Shown in pieces: positions 19,749-30,104 of a stretch of DNA of 63,154 nt. Under the pieces are notes generated by a model that was not told the DNA's origin, made no database searches, and saw only the letters and a program-made list of their open reading frames with translations. The first letter of the stretch is position 1. Each line of letters begins with the position of its first letter. The stretch is from Candidatus Methanovorans sp. (GTDB lineage Archaea; Halobacteriota; Methanosarcinia; Methanosarcinales; Methanosarcinaceae). The stretch spans positions 1 through 63,154 of the forward strand of contig DQIP01000235.1 in NCBI GenBank assembly GCA_020793565.1, written 5' to 3'. A program made the translations under genes and the position numbers.

Positions 19749-21521
19749 TTGACGGAAGGAATTCGCGTTCAAACATCCATGTTCGCAAAGCAAATCAGAT
19801 GGAACCCATACATAATAGTAGTAGTAGTGGCAGCCATATTTGTCATAGGCACTGTTGTATTTCTTGGTATCCGGTCGAACAGCGAGGTCAAAGATGTTGT
19901 TGAGCAGCAATTTACCAGCCAGCAGATGTTGCTGAGCAAACAAATATCCAGGGGGATCGAGGAATTTCTTAATGAAAAAGTGCTGCTGATCGAAATAATG
20001 GCAAAACAGGAATCACAGGTACCACCTGATCATTTTGCATCTAATTTTAAGACAATATACGAAGAATCCAGCGGTTTTTACGCGATCCAGTTCATCAATG
20101 AAAGCGGCACAGTGGTTTCTGGTTATCCTGAAGATAACCTGCCGCTTGGTTACAACCTTTATAAAAATAACCAGTCCTGGGCTTTTGAAAAAGTACAAAA
20201 AGATAAGAAAACATACATCACTGGCGGGGTGCAGATGTTTGAGGGAGATCTTGGCTCTTTCACATGGGTTCCTGTGTTCCATGAAGGTGAATTCAAAGGA
20301 GCCATACTTTCAATAATCAAAGTTTCCGATGTCACAGGCCGATTCCTGGAAAGCTATGCACCCCAGGGTCATGTATACCTGGTTGACAAATACGGAATGA
20401 TACTATACGATAGTTCCTATAAGCTTCAAATTGGTGGAAAATATTTTGATCTGGTAAACGAATCAAACTTGCAGCAGATAAATACTTTTCAGGAACAGAT
20501 TAATGGTACCGAAGGTAACGGCAAATATTTTGAAACATCTGAAGATGGCACCAGTGAAGAAAGAATTGTTACATATTCATTAATTAAATGGCATAACCAA
20601 AAGTGGTCAGTCGGCATAACAAATCCAGTCTCCGATGTTGATTCCCTGATACGTTCGGTCTATATAATACAAGGTGTATTCATAGGGGTGTCCGGCATAT
20701 TCATATTCGTCGGAAGTATGTGGGTAATCCTGTTTCTTGTGAAATGGAATAAAACACTTGAGAAAAAAGTCGCAAGCAAAACCCGCGAAATTAAACAGTC
20801 AAATGAGCTACTTCAAAGCGCAAACATAAAACTAAAAGAACATAATCAGTTGAAGACCGAATTTGTTTCAATAGTATCACACGAACTCAGGACACCCCTG
20901 ACAGCCATGAAAACCTCTGCTGAATTTTTAAAAGATGATAATTGTGATTCTTCTGTGAGGTTGGAAATGCTCGACCTGATCATCAGGAACATTGATCGCC
21001 AGACGAGAATGGTAAGTGACCTGCTGGATATTTCCCGTATTGAATCTGGCAAGATCAAATTCAATCCGGAAATTACAAATTTATATAGTATCGTCAAATT
21101 GTCTGTCAAAAATGTGGATAGCTTATCAAAGGAAAAAGGTGTCAGCATTGATGTCAACCTTCCGGAAGACCTGCCACATATTAAAACCGATAAGGATAAA
21201 CTTATTCAGGTATTTGTGAATCTGCTGAACAATGCCTTGAAATTCACGCCAAAGGGTGGGAACGTTGAGATATCATCTGTTGAATCCGATCATATTATAG
21301 AGGTGCGAATAAAAGATACCGGCATTGGGATTGCACCGGGTCTTCTTGACAGGATTTTCGATAAATTTTACCAGATCGATAGTACCTCTACCCGGAAAGT
21401 GGGGGGCAGTGGACTGGGACTTGCGATTACAAAGGGTATAATCGAAGGCCAGGGTGGATCAATACGTGTTGAAAGCACGCAGGGTAAAGGATGTGTTTTC
21501 ATTTTCACGCTCGTTAAATAA
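19749..21521 (+). CDS. Sensor histidine kinase with extracellular Cache-type domain
   Basis: Two TM helices, IVSHELRTPLTAMKTSAEF H-box, N box, DTGIGIAPG G boxes. Confidence 0.92.
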   Translation: MTEGIRVQTSMFAKQIRWNPYIIVVVVAAIFVIGTVVFLGIRSNSEVKDVVEQQFTSQQMLLSKQISRGIEEFLNEKVLLIEIMAKQESQVPPDHFASNFKTIYEESSGFYAIQFINESGTVVSGYPEDNLPLGYNLYKNNQSWAFEKVQKDKKTYITGGVQMFEGDLGSFTWVPVFHEGEFKGAILSIIKVSDVTGRFLESYAPQGHVYLVDKYGMILYDSSYKLQIGGKYFDLVNESNLQQINTFQEQINGTEGNGKYFETSEDGTSEERIVTYSLIKWHNQKWSVGITNPVSDVDSLIRSVYIIQGVFIGVSGIFIFVGSMWVILFLVKWNKTLEKKVASKTREIKQSNELLQSANIKLKEHNQLKTEFVSIVSHELRTPLTAMKTSAEFLKDDNCDSSVRLEMLDLIIRNIDRQTRMVSDLLDISRIESGKIKFNPEITNLYSIVKLSVKNVDSLSKEKGVSIDVNLPEDLPHIKTDKDKLIQVFVNLLNNALKFTPKGGNVEISSVESDHIIEVRIKDTGIGIAPGLLDRIFDKFYQIDSTSTRKVGGSGLGLAITKGIIEGQGGSIRVESTQGKGCVFIFTLVK

Positions 21522-21907
21522 GTATTAAACATAGAACTTTAAAATCACACTTTTCTATTAATCGATGCGTTTAAGTACTTGCATATCCATTAACAAATTG
21601 CTAGACGATTTATCGACGCATCAGTCAACAAATGTGGTAATTGGTGTAAACATAAATGGATGTGCTTGTTAAATTTGACCGGAAGGTTACGATATGATGA
21701 AAACAAGAGTACTACTTATGCTGCTTCCGATCAGTTCGTCACTGTTTGCTGCAGGACGTATTAATAGGGAATTTACGGCTGGGCAGATAGCAGAATCCAT
21801 CCAGTGATTTATGGGATAACTACGAATGGATTTGAAGTTTAGACAAATGTTTAATAAGTTCACACAGATAGACTACATAAAACATAGTTAAGGAGGAGGA
21901 ATAAAAG

Positions 21908-23191
21908 ATGAATAAACATATAACAAAAATCGTACTTGGGCTGCTCATTATGAGTATTATTGCAGTTCCAAATGCAGCGGCTGAGGTTCCAGTACCGGAG
22001 CTAATAATGATCGATGAAGGAATGATTGATCCAGATAGCATGTATATGGATATGGACTTTGCAAGGCTTCAGATAAATCCGGGTTATTCAAATATGCAGA
22101 TAAAACCAGGGAATAGCGATGAAGTAACAGTAACGGTAACAAACAAGGATAATGAAACCATTACCGCAGCGCCATTCGTTTCAGTTGTCACATATAGTGA
22201 TAATTTATTTGAGAAAAGCTGGGTCACCATAACTCCTGTGAGTGCAGATATTGCACCGGATACAAAACAGGAATTTTTGATCGAGGTCAACATACCACAA
22301 GATGCGGATATTGGACACTACTCCACAAGCATCGCATTCACAGACGATGTGATGCCAACACCATATCCAACTCCGTATCCTGATTATCTCAACAGCATGC
22401 ACTTATCTGTTGATGTATGGACACCGCCAAATATCCGGATCCAGACACCATTCTTACATGATCGTGTTAAATCCGGAGAAAACTACGACTATAAGATCAA
22501 GCTTGAGAATATAGCTGATAAAGACATTTCGATCAATCCTGAGATCAGCGATAATAATCGCATGTATGACTTTGGTCCATTCGGCTCAATGTCTCCAGCA
22601 TTTGAAGATGATGCCATTACAATTACTGCACCATCAGTAGTAAAAGCAGGTGAGACTGCTATTATCAATGTACACCTGGAAGTTCCGGATGATTCAAAAG
22701 GCAGCTACAGCGGAGGCATTGACCTGAACATTGATGATCCTTCGATCCGTGAATGGGATGGACAGGTACAGATGAATTTTGAGGTATGGATACAGCCAAC
22801 AGAACCGTACACAAAAACATTTACCACCAGGACTGATGGTCCTGTAACAATCGAAATTTCATCGAACCCATTTAGTGAATACGCCTATGCCATGTGGATG
22901 GGTGCAGACACTCAAAACCAGGAAGAGCCATCATTTGATGTGACACTTGAAAATGAATCCGGTGAAGTTAAAATGACGCTGGTTAAAACAACCTGCACCG
23001 GCAAGGTTAGCCTTGGAATGTCAAATTTCCCACCATGGGAATCTGATAGCACAGGCATCTACCAGGATCTTTCGGCGAGTTACACAGAAGAATACTCTGC
23101 ATCTGGTGCAGCCGGGGACTGGACACTTGGAATTCTTCCGGATAATGCTGATATGTTCAGTTATACGATAACGTTTGGTCCGGGTGAATAA
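21908..23191 (+). CDS. Secreted NEW3/WxL-like beta-sandwich protein
   Basis: Signal peptide; INPGYSNMQIKPGNSDEVTVTVTNKDN repeats; strong RBS aggaggagga. Confidence 0.55.
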   Translation: MNKHITKIVLGLLIMSIIAVPNAAAEVPVPELIMIDEGMIDPDSMYMDMDFARLQINPGYSNMQIKPGNSDEVTVTVTNKDNETITAAPFVSVVTYSDNLFEKSWVTITPVSADIAPDTKQEFLIEVNIPQDADIGHYSTSIAFTDDVMPTPYPTPYPDYLNSMHLSVDVWTPPNIRIQTPFLHDRVKSGENYDYKIKLENIADKDISINPEISDNNRMYDFGPFGSMSPAFEDDAITITAPSVVKAGETAIINVHLEVPDDSKGSYSGGIDLNIDDPSIREWDGQVQMNFEVWIQPTEPYTKTFTTRTDGPVTIEISSNPFSEYAYAMWMGADTQNQEEPSFDVTLENESGEVKMTLVKTTCTGKVSLGMSNFPPWESDSTGIYQDLSASYTEEYSASGAAGDWTLGILPDNADMFSYTITFGPGE

Positions 23192-23199
23192 AATTTGTG

Positions 23200-23221
23200 A
23201 AAGGCGCATTGCGCCTTTTTT
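23200..23221 (+). terminator. Hairpin + T-run
   Basis: AAAGGCGC ATT GCGCCTTT TTT just after stop of 21908-23191. Confidence 0.7.
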
Positions 23222-23239
23222 CACTTTTTTGGTGGTAAT

Positions 23240-23830
23240 ATGAAAAAGATCATCGATTTATGTGCAGTTTTATTGTTTATAGTACTTATAGCATCGATAT
23301 CAGGATGTGTCGTGGGTACCGATGATGAAGCTTTGGAAAACGGTGTTGCCTGGATAGGTACGCCTCCTGCTGACAGTGTGGCGATCGAGAAAAAGATCAT
23401 ACAGCAGGCAATTCCTTACACAGGTACGAAATATGAAAATATCACGGTCAGCGCGTTGCAGAACAATGGCAAATTGCGTTTACATGTATCAGGAGTATTG
23501 GCAAATACCATGCGCATTGACCTGTATGATTTCACCTATAATTATGACAAAAAAGAGCTGACACGGGTCAGTTATCTCCTGGAAGCAATTCCGGAATCTG
23601 TTCGGGGCGAAGCTATTGGAATTGCGATGCAGGATGAACAGGTAAGGAATGTATTGTCTGCTGGTATGGGTGCATATGGCAATCCGTCTGTCAAACGCAT
23701 ACTTCCGGAAACTGCGGAGAAATTCTATGAACCAAAGACATTGCTCAGTGTGACGTGGAAGCATATCTCCCTGTCCGCACTGGTTGATGTGGATGCGGGA
23801 CAGGTGGTCGATGTCTGGAGTGGAAACTGA
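23240..23830 (+). CDS. Putative lipoprotein
   Basis: Signal with lipobox-like SISGC. Confidence 0.6.
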   Translation: MKKIIDLCAVLLFIVLIASISGCVVGTDDEALENGVAWIGTPPADSVAIEKKIIQQAIPYTGTKYENITVSALQNNGKLRLHVSGVLANTMRIDLYDFTYNYDKKELTRVSYLLEAIPESVRGEAIGIAMQDEQVRNVLSAGMGAYGNPSVKRILPETAEKFYEPKTLLSVTWKHISLSALVDVDAGQVVDVWSGN

Positions 23831-23842
23831 AGCAATGAAACT

Positions 23843-23863
23843 CCCCACAGCAGAGCTGTGGGG
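23843..23863. repeat. Perfect 9-bp-stem hairpin (IS200/IS605-end-like)
   Basis: CCCCACAGC aga GCTGTGGGG. Confidence 0.7.
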
Positions 23864-23925
23864 TATAATTATTAAAATAAAGGTCAAGGAATGCCACTGG
23901 AATGTGATAATAAGCAACATGAGAC

Positions 23926-24162
23926 GTGATACAAATGAACGAAACTGAATTGATTGAGCTGTTAATGTCACAAGATGTGATACTAATTACGGTAATAATA
24001 CTGTTTTTGATCGGATTAGTTTCAGTTATGGTTCACTGGTTAATTCTTGGAAAGCGGGCACTTGAGATAGGCCGTGTCCGGGTAGAGTCAATGAATAGTG
24101 CTGTGAATTGCGAGAAAAATGACAATGATGATTTGTATCACACACCATTTAACAAAATTTGA
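23926..24162 (+). CDS. Small single-TM hypothetical protein
   Basis: Open frame with one hydrophobic helix. Confidence 0.4.
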   Translation: MIQMNETELIELLMSQDVILITVIILFLIGLVSVMVHWLILGKRALEIGRVRVESMNSAVNCEKNDNDDLYHTPFNKI

Positions 24163-24292
24163 TCACATCATTTGTGAATAGTGTTTGTAGAAAATATGAA
24201 GAAGGCGCCAATACATCTTATCTGGTGTATTTGTTATTCTATTGTTATTTTCACTGTTCATCTACAAAATATCTTGAACTCGAACAACGGGT

Positions 24293-24802
24293 TCAATCTG
24301 CCTTTTCCATCCCTTTGCAAATCAAAAATCCCCTCGCACGTTCCGTATACCTGTACTCATTGACCTTATCCCAGAACCTTTTGGAATGATCGGGATACAA
24401 CAAATGCGCCATCTCATGCATGATGAGATAGTCCAGCACCCATTTTGGCATGTCTGCCAGCCTGTGCGATATCCTGATCGTGCCTTTTGCAGGCGTACAA
24501 CTGCCATTGCATGTGTTCTGGTTCGTCACGAACTTGATGGATGCTGTCTGCAATTTCCCGTTAAAGTATTTCTTGTTGAACTCATTGAAGCGCATATTGA
24601 GGTAATCGTCACCATTGAGTTCTCTTTTCAGGCGTTTTTTCTCGACCTTTTCCCTCATCTTCTCGATCAGTTCAGACTCTCTTGTTTTGCTCAGCCCTGC
24701 CGGAAGGTAGATCAACAGTTTATCGTCAACTACTTTCGCCTGCACGGTCTTTTTACGCTTATGGCTTCTTATAACCTCAATGGGTAATTCCTTGTTTTTC
24801 AT
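24293..24802 (-). CDS. YgjP-like (DUF45) zinc metallopeptidase
   Basis: HEMAHLLYPDHSKRFW motif. Confidence 0.9.
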   Translation of the reverse strand: MKNKELPIEVIRSHKRKKTVQAKVVDDKLLIYLPAGLSKTRESELIEKMREKVEKKRLKRELNGDDYLNMRFNEFNKKYFNGKLQTASIKFVTNQNTCNGSCTPAKGTIRISHRLADMPKWVLDYLIMHEMAHLLYPDHSKRFWDKVNEYRYTERARGFLICKGMEKAD

Positions 24803-25026
24803 GACATCATGTTCTTAATTCATTTGTGTAAGTTTTATAATGCACTATCATTTATATAAAAATTTATGAAAACCCCTTCTACTCCACTTGCTAAACCTAT
24901 ACAATATGTCGCATATATATTTTATGCCATAATGGGCAACTGTGAGCGTTAAACTGTATATAAAATTATTCCCAAACCAAACGATGTATATACTACATAG
25001 TAATACATATGAAAAGGAGATAAAAT

Positions 25027-25515
25027 ATGACTAAGGAAGAAATATTGAGCAAAGTGCTGGATATTTTAGAGGTTGGAAAACCAGATATGGAAGATTTTTC
25101 AAACCGTATTAAATATCAAAAGATTATCTATCTTTTACAAACATCAGGTCCATCTTTAGGTTATGGTTTCAATTGGTATATTAGAGGGCCGTATTCATCC
25201 CCTTTGGCACATGTGTTGTATAATATAAATGATACAACATATGAAAAAAGTAAAAATATAACATTTAACGATAATGAACGTATTGAATCTTTAATAACAG
25301 ATTTTAAAAACAAATTGGGATCTGATATCGACAACGTTGATTATTTAGAAGTGTTAGCATCACTACACTACATAAACAAATCAACATTTTCTGGAAATGG
25401 TGAATTTTCGGATTTAAAAAAGAAGTTATTAAATGTTAAACCGAATTTGATGCAGATTGACAATATCAATGATCTTGTTCAAAGAGCATGTGACGACCTT
25501 CCAGATTATAACTAA
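25027..25515 (+). CDS. YwgA/Panacea-like winged-helix protein (candidate antitoxin/regulator)
   Basis: NRIKYQKIIYLLQTSGPSLGYGFNWYIRGPYSSPLAHVLYN pattern; operonic with HD protein. Confidence 0.55.
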   Translation: MTKEEILSKVLDILEVGKPDMEDFSNRIKYQKIIYLLQTSGPSLGYGFNWYIRGPYSSPLAHVLYNINDTTYEKSKNITFNDNERIESLITDFKNKLGSDIDNVDYLEVLASLHYINKSTFSGNGEFSDLKKKLLNVKPNLMQIDNINDLVQRACDDLPDYN

Positions 25516-25525
25516 AAAATCGTTT

Positions 25526-27319
25526 ATGACTGTCGATGAACTCATCACTTATAAAGAATTTTATGACAATGTCCACGGATTTATCAAAGTTACAGAATTG
25601 GAAAGTAAAATAATTGATTCTCCTTTTTTTCAAAGATTACGCAATATCAGACAATTAGGATTAATAGACTATGTTTTTCCTGGGGCTTTGCATAACAGGT
25701 TTAACCACTCCTTAGGAGTGCTGCAAATAGCAGATAAAATGATAGTCAGTCTTCAGGAAAACTACGGTGAAAAGTATTTGTTTAGCTGGGATGAGATTTT
25801 AGAAAATGATAGTGTCAAATTCGCAAATATTCTAGAACAAGAATACGATATTGATTGGGCAAAAACAGCAAAGTTTGAAAAAAATAACAATGATAACTCC
25901 ATGAGAGTATCCACTTCAACAAATTGCATTTTGCTGAAGCTTAACGATGAAAAAACAGAGATAAACCTCGAAAAAGATGGGGATATAATTGATAAATTTC
26001 GATTAATTGTGAAAATTGAAAATAATAAGATCAACATCTACGGAAAAGATAAAGAAATAACTGGCAAACGTGAAATATTAAGAATGGCTGCTTTACTTCA
26101 CGATATTGGGCATTATCCTTTATCCCATCTTGTTGAAAGTGTTATTAGAACTGATGCAAAATCAAAAATTAAATCTGATGAGATATCTTTGGAAAAAAGC
26201 AATGACAATAAAATTGATTTAGATGAAACTGATATCCAAAAATTGATTTGTGATATACACAACCGTGAGTCATCATTTGATTTCTCTCATCACGAATTAA
26301 TGGCAACTGTTGTCATCTTTAAGACTCAAATTCACAAAATTTTAAAGGAATGTTTTACAACTGAACAAATACGGTCAATAGCGCAAATTATAGCAGGAAA
26401 CTATCCTGGACCTTTGGGGTTAATAATACATTCAGAATTAGATGCAGATCGATTTGATTACTTACTTAGAGATTCTCATCAAACAGGAGTAACATATGGT
26501 CTATTTGACCTTGACCAAATTATACGTAATCTTGAATACGTATCAAAAGACAATAAACTGGCTGTGAACGAAAAAGCTAGGAGAGCAGTAGAACACTATC
26601 TGGTTTGCCGATATTTCTTATATAGTACAGTAATTTTTCATAAAACATCTGTAGCATTTGAATTAATGATAAAAAAGGTGTATAGCGGATTAATGGAAAG
26701 AAAATTGTTTTGGTCCTACTTCGATTTGATTGATATATTCAAAAGCCACGACTCTGCAAAAGAGTACCTGATGTATGACGATTCATATTTTTTTAACGTG
26801 CTGAAAGATGTGGCAAATGGTAAAAGAGATTGGGATAGTAGTATTGAATACGATATTCCAGATGATTTTTTATTCGAACTAATTGATAAAGTATTAAATC
26901 GCAAGCCTCTAAAAGAATGTATTGAAGAACAGAAATTTATAAATCCATTAGAAGAAGAACCTTTTAACTCTCGTTTTTTAGATGAAATTGTTGGAGAATC
27001 TATCATAAAAAAGGCTGAAATTGAAGATTATTGGTACATTCCTTTTGAAATGTCAATTCCGATTACTGATATCCACCCATACAGGAGTTCAAGTGATATT
27101 TCGAAATCACCTAGGGTGCATGACGAAACGATTAAAATTGTAAAAAAATCAGATTCGGGTGTAATTGAAAAAACATCAATTAATTTAGTTGATGACAAAA
27201 CATCAATTGTGCATGTTCTTAGTAAACATGAATTGAAAATCAACAGATTGTATACAAAAAATGATGAATACAAAGAAAAATTGCGAAAGGCTTTTGATAA
27301 TATTTCAGTACAAAAATAA
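25526..27319 (+). CDS. HD-superfamily phosphohydrolase (SAMHD1/COG1078-like)
   Basis: FFQRLRNIRQLG, HNRFNHSLGV, LLHDIGHYPLSH, SELDADRFDYLLRDS; start at MTVDELITYK preferred over 25457. Confidence 0.88.
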   Translation: MTVDELITYKEFYDNVHGFIKVTELESKIIDSPFFQRLRNIRQLGLIDYVFPGALHNRFNHSLGVLQIADKMIVSLQENYGEKYLFSWDEILENDSVKFANILEQEYDIDWAKTAKFEKNNNDNSMRVSTSTNCILLKLNDEKTEINLEKDGDIIDKFRLIVKIENNKINIYGKDKEITGKREILRMAALLHDIGHYPLSHLVESVIRTDAKSKIKSDEISLEKSNDNKIDLDETDIQKLICDIHNRESSFDFSHHELMATVVIFKTQIHKILKECFTTEQIRSIAQIIAGNYPGPLGLIIHSELDADRFDYLLRDSHQTGVTYGLFDLDQIIRNLEYVSKDNKLAVNEKARRAVEHYLVCRYFLYSTVIFHKTSVAFELMIKKVYSGLMERKLFWSYFDLIDIFKSHDSAKEYLMYDDSYFFNVLKDVANGKRDWDSSIEYDIPDDFLFELIDKVLNRKPLKECIEEQKFINPLEEEPFNSRFLDEIVGESIIKKAEIEDYWYIPFEMSIPITDIHPYRSSSDISKSPRVHDETIKIVKKSDSGVIEKTSINLVDDKTSIVHVLSKHELKINRLYTKNDEYKEKLRKAFDNISVQK

Positions 27320-27413
27320 TGCCATGCTGTGACCCTTTTCATCAATTTTATTTGTAAACTAATATCCCATGTAAATATAATCATAAAAAACCAAAAAACC
27401 AAAGGTACCAAAA

Positions 27414-30104
27414 ATGAGCAAACTTACCCCTGCGATGCAGCAGTACTACGACGCTAAAAAACAGCATAAGGATGCGCTGATATTCTTCAGGATGGGTGAT
27501 TTTTACGAATCGTTCGGAGAAGATGCAAAGACCATCGCGCATGAACTTGAGATCACGCTCACAACACGCGGCAAGGGAAAGGATGGCGAAAAGATGCCGC
27601 TTGCAGGGATACCCTATCATGCTATTGACAACTACCTTCCACGCCTTATCAAAAAAGGATACAAGGTAGCCATCTGCGAGCAACTCGAAGATCCGAAAAA
27701 AGCCAAGGGCGTTGTGAAAAGAGGAGTTGTGAGGGTGGTTACACCCGGGACTGTAATCGATTCATCCATGTTCGCCGACCCTGCAAACAATTATCTCATG
27801 GCGGTATCCGGAAACACGACCGGATCTAAGTTTAAGTTTAAATTCGGAGTCTCATTTCTTGACCTCTCCACAGGAGAGTTTCTCACAACAGAGTTCAAGG
27901 ATGACGCCCCGTATGACATGATAGCAAGCGAAGCCGCACGAATGCGGCCTGCCGAATGTATCATGCCGCCTGCCCTGTTCGAAAATGTGGGAATTGCCGA
28001 ACGGCTTGGGGAACTAAAAATTATAGTCCACGAATTCGATGCCAGTGCATTCGGGATCGAAAACTCAAAAAAGCGATTGCAGGAGCATTTTAATGTCGCC
28101 ACGCTCGAAGGCATGGGATGTGAAGACCTGCCCTGTGCCATTTCCTCTGCCGGCGCAGCACTCCAATATGCCACAGCAACACAGATGCGTGAACTCGGAC
28201 ACATCCATACCCTCAAGACCTATTCGGAATCCGAGTTCATGATACTGGACTCCATTACCCTGCGAAACCTTGAAATTACAAAGAACGTGCGTGAGGAAGG
28301 AAATGGCACATCGCTTTTGCGGGTGCTGGACGAGACAAAGACACCAATGGGCAGCAGGCTGCTCAGGAAATGGCTGCTCAAGCCGCTCATCTCTGTAAAG
28401 GACATCAACAGCAGGCTTGATGCTGTCGGGGAAATGAAAACAAACACCTTCCTTCGCTTTGACCTGCGCTCAAAACTGTCATACGTTCGCGATATCGAAC
28501 GCCTCATAGGGCGGGTCGTGTACGGGAATTCCAATGCCCGTGACCTTGTAGCCCTCAAAAGTTCGCTTGAGGTCGTGCCTGCCATCATTGATTCCCTGAG
28601 TGATGGAATTGATCCGGAAATGCTGAACAATATCAGGCAGGGACTTGAGGACTTCATTGAACTTAAGGACCTGACCGAACTTATTGAACGGGCAATCGTT
28701 GATGAGCCCCCGGTAACTGTCAGGGAAGGCGGGATGATAAAATCAGAGTACAACGAAAAACTGGATGAACTTAAGGACATGGCAAGGAACGGAAAACAGT
28801 GGATCGCCAAATTCCAGCAAAAAGAGCGCGAGCGGACAGGTATTAAATCTCTCAAGGTCGGGTATAATAGGGTATTCGGGTACTACATCGAGGTCACAAA
28901 GATCAATATCGCACAGGTTCCTGATGATTACATCAGGAAACAGAGTCTGACCAATGCCGAGCGGTTTTACACACCCGAACTCAAAGAACGTGAGGGAATG
29001 ATCCTCTCTGCCGATGAGAAAATGGTGGCTCTTGAATATGAACTTCTTACCGGGATCAATACTATCATTGCCGGTCGATCAAAAGAGTTGCAGCAGACTG
29101 CTGCATTGATAGGTGAACTTGATGTGATCGCAAACCTTGCCGATGTGGCGGAAAACAACAATTACACGCGACCGGATATCAGCAGCGACTGCAGGATACT
29201 TATCAGGGATGGACGGCATGTGGTTGTGGAAAACTCGGTGGAGGGAGGTTTTGTTCCGAATGATACAGAAATGAACTGCACGGATAACCAGTTTATGCTG
29301 GTCACAGGACCGAACATGGCAGGTAAATCCACATACATGCGCCAGATAGCACTTATTGTGATCATGGCACAGGCAGGTTCTTTTGTTCCTGCATCGCATG
29401 CATCCATAGGAATAACCGACAGGGTGTTTACAAGGATCGGCGCGTTTGATGACCTTGCAAGCGGGCAGAGCACGTTCATGGTGGAGATGATCGAACTTGC
29501 CAATATCCTGAACAATGCCACACCGCAAAGCCTTGTGCTCCTGGATGAGATCGGGCGAGGTACGAGTACCTATGACGGGTACAGCATTGCTAAAGCAGTG
29601 GTGGAATACATACACAATAAAGGACGGGTAGGGGTGAGGTCGCTTTTCGCAACGCATTACCACCAGCTCACAGACCTTGCAAATACACTCAAACGTGTCA
29701 AGAACTACCACATTGCAGTGAAGGAAGACGGACATGAGCTTGTATTCCTGCGCAAGATCATGCCGGGTGCCACCGACAGGAGTTATGGTATCCATGTAGC
29801 ACGACTTGCAGGAGTTCCGCATAAGGTTACTAAAAGGGCGAATGAGATATTGCATGATATTGAGAACGAGAGTGTAATGAGCAATGAGCGGGGCAGCAGG
29901 GGGCGGACGAGAGGCAAGACCAATGCCAGGTACACCCAGTTGATCCTTTTTGATTCGGATGATACAAAGGAGCACGATAAAAGCCATCCTGTCCTGGATG
30001 AGCTGAACAATATGGATGTCAACGGAATGACACCACTGGATGCATTGAATACGCTTAATGAACTTAAGAAAAAAGCGGTAAATGATGGGGAATCACCAGC
30101 ATGA
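27414..30104 (+). CDS. mutS: DNA mismatch repair protein MutS
   Basis: LTPAMQQYYDAKKQHKDALIFFRMGDFYESF; TGPNMAGKSTYMRQIALIVIMAQAGSFVPA. Confidence 0.98.
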   Translation: MSKLTPAMQQYYDAKKQHKDALIFFRMGDFYESFGEDAKTIAHELEITLTTRGKGKDGEKMPLAGIPYHAIDNYLPRLIKKGYKVAICEQLEDPKKAKGVVKRGVVRVVTPGTVIDSSMFADPANNYLMAVSGNTTGSKFKFKFGVSFLDLSTGEFLTTEFKDDAPYDMIASEAARMRPAECIMPPALFENVGIAERLGELKIIVHEFDASAFGIENSKKRLQEHFNVATLEGMGCEDLPCAISSAGAALQYATATQMRELGHIHTLKTYSESEFMILDSITLRNLEITKNVREEGNGTSLLRVLDETKTPMGSRLLRKWLLKPLISVKDINSRLDAVGEMKTNTFLRFDLRSKLSYVRDIERLIGRVVYGNSNARDLVALKSSLEVVPAIIDSLSDGIDPEMLNNIRQGLEDFIELKDLTELIERAIVDEPPVTVREGGMIKSEYNEKLDELKDMARNGKQWIAKFQQKERERTGIKSLKVGYNRVFGYYIEVTKINIAQVPDDYIRKQSLTNAERFYTPELKEREGMILSADEKMVALEYELLTGINTIIAGRSKELQQTAALIGELDVIANLADVAENNNYTRPDISSDCRILIRDGRHVVVENSVEGGFVPNDTEMNCTDNQFMLVTGPNMAGKSTYMRQIALIVIMAQAGSFVPASHASIGITDRVFTRIGAFDDLASGQSTFMVEMIELANILNNATPQSLVLLDEIGRGTSTYDGYSIAKAVVEYIHNKGRVGVRSLFATHYHQLTDLANTLKRVKNYHIAVKEDGHELVFLRKIMPGATDRSYGIHVARLAGVPHKVTKRANEILHDIENESVMSNERGSRGRTRGKTNARYTQLILFDSDDTKEHDKSHPVLDELNNMDVNGMTPLDALNTLNELKKKAVNDGESPA

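Noticed and set aside
21694-21807. Short ORF MMKTRVLLMLLPISSSLFAAGRINREFTAGQIAESIQ
   Set aside because: Too short and no supporting context; may be chance.
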